Of a DNA stretch of 64,000 bases, positions 50,101-62,100 are shown one piece after another. The stretch's first letter is position 1. Every line of letters begins with the position of its first letter. The stretch lies in the NCBI RefSeq assembly GCF_026151205.1, contig NC_087080.1:13773337-13837336 (forward strand), in the 5' to 3' direction. The position numbers and the translations under genes were made by a program. The notes under the pieces are model-generated. The model was not told the DNA's origin, searched no databases, and saw nothing but the letters and a program-made list of their open reading frames with translations. This DNA comes from Bolinopsis microptera (lineage: Eukaryota > Ctenophora > Tentaculata > Lobata > Bolinopsidae).

Positions 50101-53100
50101 ATGTTTTTGTTTGTCGATGGGGAAACCCTGGATATGTCGAGGTTAAGAATCTATGTGATGGAATTGAAACTTGCGGAAACGAGAATGAAATATGTTCATA
50201 TTCCCGAAACTCGATGGAAACAACCCGTCCGTTACCAACATCAGACAAGGGCCTGACCAAACGGATTTCTTATTGTCTGAAAGGTTTAATGCAGATAGAA
50301 ATGCAAAGAGGAAAATGTACATCACAACAGTTTATTTTTCCAGATCACGAATTTTTTGGGGTTGACACCACAACTACTCTGCATCTCCCCTCAATCAAGC
50401 AAGATTGTTCAAACATATTCGGGGAGCAATACGTTTATACTAGCTGTGTAGATAAATGCTCAAGCTCTCCTTGTCCTCTCAGGGAAATTCCAAGATATGA
50501 GGTCTGTCCAGCCCAATATCCAGACCGAGTGGGAACCATAGCAAACGAAGAATACCTTGCATTCTTCACTAAGACACATGGAGAAGTGTTCACAAACCGA
50601 TATTTTGTGTGTGACGACAAAATCAGTTGTGTTGACTACTCTCAAGTCTGTGATTTGGTTAAAGACTGTGGAGATGGCTCAGACGAAAAGCGTTGTGATA
50701 ACCACTTCACATGTCTATCTACATCTCGTTTAATTCCCAAAGTTAAGGTTTGTGATGGTTCCTTAAATTGCATGGATGGTTCTGATGAATGTAATGACCT
50801 CTGTTCAAAGCACATTTTACAAAATGGCTCTCTTAAAGGACTGTCGTGGCTAATAGGGTCTCTGGCTATTTTCGCAAATTCAGTCATCGTGACAAAGAAT
50901 CTTCTGACATTAACTCGGTGCCAGACTTCAGTAGCATTGATGAATAAATCGCTCGTTATATTGATATCTTTTGGAGACTTCTTGATTGGGTGCTACCTAA
51001 TTGTAATAGCCATTTACGATAGCATCATTTTCAAGAAGGATTACTGCCTCCGCCAAATAACTTGGATCACAAGTATCGAATGTTCTGTTATCGGTATTTT
51101 CAGTACGATTGGATCGCAGATCTCACTATTCTCCATGACAGTTCTCAGCACTGTCAGAATCTATGGTATATGGAACTCAATGAGAGTTCCAGGGGAGGTG
51201 ACCAGGTTGAAAGCAGTTCAAGTAACGACTGGGATCTTCAGCTTAGCTCTGGCATCTGCAGCAATTGCTATCATACCGGTTATCGACCAATTCGAGGACT
51301 TTTTTGTCAATGGATTGAAGTTCGACGAACAATTAAGTTTCTTCATAGGAACACCTGACAAAAAATTGATCCTTGATGTTCTTGAAGCCTATTATGGACG
51401 GATGAAAGCAGCCACTTTAAGTTGGGACACAATAAGACAAATGGTTTCTGGAATGTACTCTCACGATTTAGATTATCATGATCATACTTTGAAACAGACA
51501 AAAGTTGACTTTTACGGTAGTGATGGTGTGTGCCTCTTCAAGTACTTCGTTAAAAGCAACGATCCTCAAAAAATCTTCGTTTGGGGTATTCTTATTCTCA
51601 ACTTTTTATGCTTCATGATAATAACACTATCTTACATCCTCATTGGACTGGTTTCCCTCAGATCCTCTAAAAGTCTAACAAACTTGCAGGGCAATAGACA
51701 AATATCCAACCGAAACCGTAGAATGAACCAGAAAATTGCTATCATCATTGGCACAGATTTCGCTTGTTGGGTGCCTTTCATCATAATCTGTATTCTCCAC
51801 TCCTTAGAAGTCCTGGATGCCACCCCTTGGTACAGTCTTTTCTCGATGTTAATTCTCCCTATAAACTCTGTGATAAACCCCTTCCTTTATGATGATATCG
51901 TAACAAGCTTTTTCATCAATTCAATGAGGCGTTTTACAGCTCGAATGTTGGACTCAACAATTGTTCAAAGCATCCGTGATCGTTTCATGTCGGATCAAGT
52001 TGAAACAATTGAACTTGAGGAAGTTAGAACTCAAAGAGAAGACTTGGTTCAAGATCTACCGAGTGGACACGGGGTGGTTCGAGGAATACAAAACGAACAA
52101 GATTTGGTTTCAGAAACAGCTGAAGAAAAACTAGTGGTCCAAGAAGCATCAGACAAACAAGGCAGGGACAAAAGGAAATCGCGGTATGTGCGGGATCGCG
52201 ATTTTTCCCATTTTTTGCGACAATGTGAGAAAGAAACAGCAGATGAACAAATAGTTGTCCAAGAAATAGCAGATGAAAAAGGAGTGGTCCAAGAAACAGC
52301 AGACAAACAAACAATTGTCCAAGAAACAGCAGATGAACAGTTAGTGGTCCAAGAAACAGCAGATGAACAAATAGTTGTCCAAGAAATAGCAGATGAAAAA
52401 GGAGTGTTCCAAGAAACAGCAGACAAACAAACAGTTGTCCAAGAAACAGCAGATGAACAGTTAGTGGTCCAAGAAACAGCAGATGAACAAATAGTTGTCC
52501 AAGAAATAGCAGATGAACAAGGAGTGGTCCAAGAAACAGCAGATGAACAAATAGTTGTCCAAGAAACAACAGATGAAAAAGGAGTGGTCCAAGAAACAGC
52601 AGACAAACAAACAGTTGTCCAAGAAACAGCAGATGAACAGTTAGTGGTCCAAGAAACAGCAGATGATAAAGGAGTGGTCCAAGAAACAGCAGACAAACAA
52701 ACAGCTGTCCAAGAAACAGCAGATGAACAAATAGTTGTCCAAGAAACGGCAGATGAACACTTAGTGGTCCAAGAAACAGCAGATAAACAAATATTTGTCC
52801 AAGAAACAGCTGACGAACAAATAGTTGTCCAAGAAACAGTTGTTGTTCTTTTGAATGTCCCATAATGCAATGATAGTGACTGATACTTTATTGTCAAATG
52901 CATGTAGAAAACTGTGAGACGTTGTTTGCATTAAAATGTATATTCTGTGGACTGCACGAAAAGTTGCTCCTCCGGCCATACTCGAAAAAGTATGTAGGAT
53001 CGACGAAGATTATTGTGGACATTTTACTAAGTCAAGCATAAGCTTGATAAGTAAAAGTTGTTGAAATAATAAACGTTAGTGATTGGAGCTAGATGATAAC

Positions 53101-56100
53101 GTATTTTATCTTCTATGTTATTATCTACTAAATATTGAGAATAACATTCACGGAATTCGGCAAAAATTTAGAATACGTACCAGGTTTATTTATCAACTAT
53201 GCAAATACATTACTATGTATATTTATTTCCCGCGCTGAGTTGTTCGCTATTATTCAATTCTTAAAATGTAAAAATATCGCGTATTATTTTGTTTATATCG
53301 TTCTTGATTTAGAGGTTTGATTTTGGGGCAGGTTTAAGATTGTTCGTCAATCCAACATTTTATTTAAGGGTTAGAGTAACTATATTGCGTTACGAAGGTT
53401 GCCGTAATCTAATAATAGACTCACGTTGATTGTTCCTGTTTCTCAAGGAAACAGACTCCAGGAATATCTTGTTTAGGCCGTGGTAATGATACTCTGTTGA
53501 GTCACGAGCATGGCTTCTCTCCCCGCCCAGTGTCTTGCTCTTTTGGATTGTTGGTTTTTCACTCCGAAACGGACGTTGCACTGAAGATATTATATTTTAA
53601 GCGGTGGAATTTGGGGAGATATATGTATCCCTGTTGAGCTGGTATCTGGTATACAAATGTTCAGTTTCGAAGTAGATGTATGAAAAACGTGAACCCCTGA
53701 ACGGTGTCTACTTACATTTTGATAGTGCAGCGTTGAATTTAGCGTTAAGATGGGATTTCTCCTCGATGTGGCACTGAAGTTTACCCTTCGCTTTCGGAGC
53801 TTTCTCATCTTTCTCGCTGAAAAGTCGTACTGTAAAGTAATTTATTTGATCGTAAATGTGCCTGTTTGATAGTTAGACTGAAATAGATAAATCTTTAAAA
53901 AAAACAGAAAATGATGACTGATGTATGGTGCCGAGTTCACTATTATATAATAATGGTATTAATGCGTGTAAATATAGTGGTACTGGTAGTACCCAGGCTA
54001 CCTGTTAGCTTTCCATTCCACCCCATACACCTGAACAAATATCTCCTGGGTCAGGGTTTTCATCACTTCGTGCCAGTAATCATTTGCTAAGGGAGCAGTT
54101 TCGTCTCTTTTCTGAAGAGAGTGGCTTGTGTTTGTAAACGTTCTGAGTTTAAGTTAATTTATTATCAGTAATCATTCGAAAGCGAATATATGATTTGACC
54201 ACATGTGTACGAGTCACATGATACACACTTAAACTCAGTGTATTCGAACAACATTAGCCCTCAAAACAACAAACTAGGGATCGTGACCCACTCTCAGTCC
54301 ACAAATCTAACCTCCAGCTTGATGAGGAGATCCCGGAGATGGGTCCAGGTATTGTGTGGGAGACTGACCTTCCTGCCCACAAACCTCACCACGTTCAGAA
54401 GGATCCTCAGCTGCTTCTCGTAGCTGTGTATCGGGAAGTTCAGGTCGAAGTTGTGCTCTGATAGTGGGATAGGGTCTTAACAAAAAATAGGGTCAAGCAG
54501 CAAGGTGTGATACTAATCACGATTTTTATGTGATACACGAATTTTTCGCAATATAAGTGGACCGAGCTTAAAGTCAAAGAGAAAAGTAGCAAATATAACA
54601 GTACAGCAAGTTCAATTTCAAATAATCTGAAGAGCCTAACCGATACTCTTGATCATACAGAGAATGATTCTAAAGCAGGTGTTAGCGTCAGCTTGTTCAA
54701 TCTGCTGCACTATGACGTTGTAGTAGCCCATTGTGGTCTGAGCAGCTTGCTCAATCATCTTCTTGGTAGGCTGAGGGGGTAATGTTATGGTTGGTATAGA
54801 AGATTGGAACAGTGCCCTAGTTTAGAAAGTTGAGTAAGAGTAAGAAATAAGACTATCTCAGAGCAGTTACTCAGCCCAGAGAAGGTTGAGTGAGAGTAAG
54901 AAATAAGAATATCTCAGAGCAGTTACTAACCCCAGAGAAGGTTGAGTAAGAGTAAGAAATAAGACTATCTCAGAGCAGTTACTCACCCCAGAGAAGGTTG
55001 AGTGAGAGTAAGAAATAAGAATATCTCAGAGCAGTTACTCACCCCAGAGAAGGTTGAGTGAGAGTAAGAAATAAGAATATCTCAGAGCAGTTACTCACCC
55101 CAGAGAAGGTTGAGTAAGAGTAAGAAATAAGAATATCTCAGAGCAGTTACTAACCCCAGAGAAGGTTGAGTGAGAGTAAGAAATAAGACTATCTCAGAGC
55201 AGTTACTCACCCCAGAGAAGGTTGAGTGAGAGTAAGAAATAAGAATATCTCAGAGCAGTTACTAACCCCAGAGAAGGTTGAGTGAGAGTAAGAAATAAGA
55301 CTATCTCAGAGCAGTTACTCACCCCAGAGAAGGTTGAGTGAGAGTAAGAAATAAGAATATCTCAGAGCAGTTACTAACCCCAGAGAAGGTTGAGTAAGAG
55401 TAACAAATAAGACTATCTCAGAGCAGTTACTAACCCCAGAGAAGGTTGAGTAAGAGTAACAAATAAGACTATCTCAGAGCAGTTACTAACCCCAGAGAAG
55501 GTTGAGTGAGAGTAAGAAATAAGACTATCTCAGAGCAGTTACTCACCCCAGAGAAGGTTGAGTGAGAGTAAGAAATAAGAATATCTCAGAGCAGTTACTC
55601 ACCCCAGAGAAGGTTGAGTGAGAGTAAGAAATAAGACTATCTCAGAGCAGTTACTCACCCCAGAGAAGGTTGAGTGAGAGTAAGAAATAAGAATATCTCA
55701 GAGCAGTTACTAACCCCAGAGAAGGTTGAGTAAGAGTAACAAATAAGACTATCTCAGAGCAGTTACTAACCCCAGAGAAGGTTGAGTAAGAGTAACAAAT
55801 AAGACTATCTCAGAGCAGTTACTCACCCCAGAGAAGGTTGAGTAAGAGTAAGGGTATCTGAGTAAGGGAGCTACATTCAGAGTTGCTGATTTGAGGAAGC
55901 TTTTTATCTTTCTCTCTACTTGGGAATTCTTTTGTCTTCGTTTCTGAGGCATTGGTGATCAAATAATTAACATATTTTACATATTGCACAGCATATTTAA
56001 TTACACCGTGCATTGAACAATTGTTGACAGAGCTAACAGTTAACATCAGCTAAACGCCATTCTATATATTTATCAGGATAAAACCATGAGGCAAAAAAAG

Positions 56101-59100
56101 ATAAAAACTTAAAAAGCTCAGAAATCAGAATGTCTCTAAGAAAACACTAACCTTACTACTCAACCTACTGTCCGCCAGGAACTCTGGGCAGTGCTGATTC
56201 TCTGTCTTATTGCCTAGTACATTGTAATCCTGACAGATAACATACAGTTATTGGACAGCTATTAGTTTGATAGTAATTGGTGGTCATAATTAAAAGATTA
56301 AATCATAATTAAATCATAATTAAATCATAATTAAATCATAATTGAATCATAATTAAATCATAATTAAATCATAATTAAATCATAATTAAATCATAATTAA
56401 ATCATAATTAAATCATAATTAAATCATAATTAAATCATAATTAAATCCTCTGTCCTATTTAACAAATGAGTGTACAATAAAGCTATTCATGATTTTGAAA
56501 TGATCTCTTAAAGAGCATCGATATATAATAAAACAATTATTTTAATAAAACAATTATTAATTTTTACGGCACAACCAAACAATATCAGTGGTAAATAAAT
56601 CAGTGGAGGTTTGAAGAGGTTTCAAGTGCCAAGGTCTCATTTACCTTGATATTGTAGATCAGCTCGCTGTACAACGTGATCATCTTAATGAAGCTAAATT
56701 CCTGGTGCTCCTCCGGCGACATTAGCTCTGCAAAGTTACTCTCCTGCGATGAGTTACAAGCATGATGGTCGTAGGAAACACATGATTTTAGAAGGACCAT
56801 TATGCGTACTAAATAGTGAATATAGATACGCTTGGTAATCACAGATACATAATAAACGTTAAATTAATTCAATGCTAAAATGATAAAGTAAACAAACCGT
56901 TCTCCGTTGCAGAACGAGAGGTCCATGTTCGAAAGCATCGTTCATCAGCTTAACATTATCCCGGTCTGTGAACAACACTCTGTCCACTATCCGGCATACT
57001 TCTACATCTTCTTCGAACTTCTGAAAATACCAACTTTATGAAACCCTGCATCACTATTCTCTTTAGGGAAATAAGATACATAATCATCATCTCGACGACA
57101 TATTTACTATTTAAAGGTACAATTTCACACGTGCTGTTTATCTGAACTTATTTCCGACATTCTCACCTCATCTTCTTTGTAGACGTCATCCACTTTTGTC
57201 ACAAACATACAGTTCGTCTTATCGTGTGGTAATATAGATTTACCGTGTTTAACAAACCTGTGGAGAACAATTTTACGGGTGATTCGTGTTGGCTGAAAAT
57301 TAAATCGATTTTGTGAATTTATACCGAATTTATGGTAGGGGTTGGTGAGTAAGGTGAACAAATTGTAATACGATGATCTTGGAGATTTGATTCATAGATT
57401 TTGGTTCCGACGGTGGTTTCAGTGTACTATGTGATAAGTGACTTTTTACAAATTTCGTACAAATTTCGACCGCTGTTTTGAGTACAGATCACTCACATGC
57501 ATACAGTACATGTGATCCATCTTTGACAGTCTCGAGGCTATTCACTTCACAGTCCTTGGTGATATAGTTAAAAAAGGAAATTATAAGATAACGACAACGG
57601 GACATACCACTTCATAATCCTATCATTAAGCTGGAATATACAGTCCAGCTGCTCATTCGTCATGTCATTCATGGGCTTGTTAAAGTGGTTCTCCACCTCC
57701 TTCTCAATAATAGTCGGACAGTCAGCACTCCGGTGGGTGCTGTTCTTGCAGCGCTCGCACCGCGGACAGCTCCGAGTGCTGTGTCCAGCACTTCTGCACT
57801 TGCTGCACCTCTGTTCTACCTCCTCGTCTTCTAGATCTGGAGGAGGTTATGGTTAGCAGAAACCGGGGAAAGAAGACATGATCAGAGAAATTCCCTGGCT
57901 CCATAATATGAACTGACCTGGTTTAATTCTAAATGAAAAGCTCGAATGCTGTAGTTTGAGACGGATGTTGATGTTGAAGACACTTGAAAAGGGCTGAAAA
58001 CGTGGTGCATCACGTTATTAATTATATGATCTGTTGATTTATTGAAGTCACTCACAACTAAGACAACCAACAGTAAAGGCGTCATCAGTAGGTAAGGACA
58101 GAGGTAAGGGTGAGGTGGGTGTATCTGCATCAGATCTGTGAGATGAGGTGCTGGAGTGCACCCTTTCCAGGCGGTGCTCACGAGGTGGTGGAGCGGGAGG
58201 TAGTGAGGCATGGCCCAGATGTTCGGGAATGATCTCGTGGCGTCTCGAGTGACTGCTTGTTGAGATGGTTGAGTACCGGTGTTCGGATGTTGTTCGGTGT
58301 TCTGATTGGGAGCGGATTTTAATGGATTATTCTGGAAAGAAAGGTCAGACTACTTTTCAAATTCCGAATCCTCTGTTACATAATCATCATAGACATTTGA
58401 TATATCAGTCATATATAATATATATATATATATATTTCATTGCTGATATATATATATTACTAATGTGAACTTACTAGAGCTTCCTTCCTTTCGTTTTTCG
58501 TATCCTCTAAGTATCTCCTGTATAGTTAATATGTAAAATTTCGAGTTATGACGGAGATATATTTCTTAATAGGTTCAAAATTTCCAGATAATGAACAGTG
58601 AGATAAACCCTTAAATCGGCAAACCTCAAGGTAGCTTTTCTTGCAGAGATTGAAGACCGTTTTGAATCCCTCTATACGTCGTTCTCTTAGCTCATGTTCG
58701 GAAACATCAGGCCAGTGGATTTCTCTGATCTGAAAAATATATAAATAATTATATTTTCATGATGAATAATGAGTGTTTAAAATAATGCAACATGTCTATC
58801 AGTAAACGATGTGTATCCATCAAAGACCACAAGAAGCTGGACGACAACGACGTTACGAAAGGACGATTATCGTCAGCGACTATCGCACGCAAACGACGAT
58901 TATCGTCTCGAATACGATAAACGCGCGATTATCGCTGCAGGATTAAAATCTGCGAATTGGATAATACATAACATTTTCCGCCTCCGGGCAAATTCAGGGC
59001 GCGCGTCGCGTACGTTACGTTAAATGAAATCGCGTGCGCGCGATAATTTGATAAATTTAGTCGTGGCGCCTTCCGTAACAGTGCGAAAATTCTAAGACTT

Positions 59101-62100
59101 TGCCCCACTTTGTCACAGCACGTGAAAAGAGCACCCAAAATCGCTGGAGTAATTAAAGCCATGAGGTACCAGCCTGTAGTCACGCTGTAGCTAAGCTCTC
59201 CAAACTAGTTTGTGCACGATGTTATATTCTAAACGGCGGGACAAATATGTCCTTCATTCGGTTTCGTTAAAACAGTCTATTTGCTAGCATATGAACTGCA
59301 AGATCTGCAAAAATGATTGCTGAAGTAAACGAGCCATAGCGAGCTCCAGAATGCTGATAGAATAGCGTGTTGGCGCGAAGATATTCTCAAATTGCCATTT
59401 CCACAAGGCAGTTATCGTAACCACTTAAGCTGCTGAATTTTGAAGAACTCGATCATAATAGCCATGCCGAGAATACAGATAATAAATTTTTCTAAAAATG
59501 TTAAAAGCTTTGTTTTATACTGCAGAATGAAGCTTAAAACATGTTTAGAAAAGGTGCTGATTCGGGAAATGTGATACATGCTGAAGTTGTAGCATTTAAA
59601 ACAGAATAACTTACATTACATGTCAGATTATCGAGTAAGAACTGGAACCGGGGAACAATAGTTTCCTTGTCAGGACTGTCTAGTTCAGGGTGCTTTAATT
59701 CTCTGAGGCATTGAGTTTTGCGAAAGGTGTATCATAAATAAAGGGCAATAGCAATTGTTTCATCATGTGTTACAATAATAATTGTGCCATCGCCGACACA
59801 AAATAACTTAATTTTCAAGTCAAATCAAACAGTTGCACTATTAAATTTATTAACATTTCACATACGGTAAGATTGTATTAAAAACATCAACAGCTTGTTT
59901 GTTGTGTTTGTGTTTATCCATCAACCCGAGGATCCACAGTATGGTTAGCTTGATACCTTTACGCTTTAGCTGAAGAAACAGAAATATGAGTATGACGTTC
60001 TGATAATATACACATTATATAAAATATATGTATTATACATTAGTGAGCAGATACATAGAGAAATCTCGTTAAATTTATTCCAAAATCAGCAGGGATGCAG
60101 TGTGCAGCTTGGCTTAATCTCTCATGTTGGAGACATGGAATGGTTAGCAGTACTACAAATATCACATACCACTGTAGCGTTGTTAGGGGCCAGACTGTTT
60201 GCTGATGCTAGTATCTCTTTTAACATTCTCGCTGAAATCAACATTAGTATTAGGACCTTCATGGTGTATATTTTATCTCTATCATTACAAACTGGTGATC
60301 TGAGCTACGTTTGTAACAAACATAACATTTCGTTTGTTTGTCATCAATCCAAACCATAGACAATGAATCAAAAGTTAGTCACTTCAAACAATTCCAGGAT
60401 TTCGTTTCCAAAATCCCCCGAATAACACCTTACCGATTCCGTGATAATGCCACAAATCGTTTATTTTATCAGGAAGAAACTGCAGAACTCGTTCCAAAGT
60501 TGGGAGGATAATCTCTAAGAGGTCAGCCTCCTCTGTTCCACTCTTCTTGTGCTCTAGAAGAAGTATTTAGATTTAACCAGTTTTAGTTTTGTATTTAGTC
60601 CAAATAGAGATCTTACATTTTCTGGGTTACAACTTTCTGTCCTCATGTTTTGTGGATATCCAAGATGATTAGTTATATATTATGATATTTAAAAGAAAGT
60701 AAACTTACTCTTTAACTGCACATGGTCCAGATAATGCCAGAAGGCTTCATAGATAAGGAAGATAATCTCGCCACAGTTATCTCTTAGAAATGAAGTTCCA
60801 TCGTATTGGTCCTTACTCCGCCCATCTGAAACAAGTGTAGATATAAACTAGATATATATAAACTAGATTGTGGTATAATGGCGGCCCTGCTTACATGCCA
60901 AGGCAAGGCAGTATTTTGATGCTGTAAAAGATTAATGGAACTGAAATCTATTAACAAAAGGTATCAGGAGGTGACCGGGAATCCCGGTACCGGGATTGGC
61001 AATTTTGAGCTATCCCAGTCCCGGTCCCGGTCAACCGGGTCAAATCACATTTTTCATCCCGGTCGCGGTCGCAGTCCCGGTCAAATGCTGATTTATGATC
61101 CCGGTCCCGGTTAATTCAGGATTCTTGGTCCCGGTCCCGGTCAATCACTCAAATTTGCCGGGATTTTGACCGGGATCTTTTACATAATTTCATTCACTGT
61201 GATTTTAAGTTTTTACTTTCATTCATTGTGAATTTCATCTTTAAACAACTTCTGAGCCAAATAAAACAATGTTTAAAATTGCTAAACAAGTTTAGGTAAC
61301 TAATATCGTTACATAACTCATAAGTGCAAACTAACATCAAGTTTTCAACTCGGGCCGGGCTACGCCCAATTAATTGGAGAATGAAACTGTTGAATAATTT
61401 GAGGGATCATTGATTGAGGAATGAGGAATGAGGGTGAACTTGAGTAATCAGTACATGAACATTATTGGTGTAGTACATTAGGCCCATGCCCCATATTGAC
61501 GGTTTTTTAAAAAGTTTTTTCTAATTTAATATTCTAGTTATTACTTATTCAAATTGTTCAATTATAATGTAAATGAAAGTTGCAGCTTTCAATATGAGAA
61601 TACCAGTTTTGGTCCCGGTCATCCCGGTCAAATCCCGGTCATCCCGGTAAAATCCCGGTCATCCCGATAAAATTGGATTGTTGGTCCCGGTCCCGGTCCC
61701 GGTAAGATAGAAATCCCAGAAATTATTGGTCCCGGTCCCGGTCCCGGTCACGGTAAATTGATAATCTCAGTCCCGGTCCCGGTCCCGGTCAAGTCACATT
61801 TTGTATCCCGGTCCCGGTCCCAGTCAGGCCTAAAATCATGTCCCGGTCACCTCCTGAAAGCTATGCAGTGCAAATAAATGAACCACTAAATAATCAAATA
61901 AAATAACATGTTACATCAAGCAGTTTTAATAGGAACATTGTAAAATTAGAACATTTAAGATGGAAAACAAATTTAAGTGGACTTTACCTTTAGCTTGGAG
62001 AAACGCATGCAACCTTTCCTTTGGACTCTTTGTGAGATCAGCAAATTTGCTAATACAACTACCGTCCTTCGGCTTTTTCAATTTCATCGATTTCATGTGA

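Noticed and set aside
52024-52903. Two long minus-strand frames (279 and 284 residues) rich in Leu/Phe or Ser/Trp/Thr
   Set aside because: They are antisense to the 30-bp coding repeat of the GPCR tail; the period being a multiple of three keeps several frames open.
54829-55852. CRISPR-like array
   Set aside because: The units are contiguous 56-bp tandem repeats with no unique spacers, in an animal intron.
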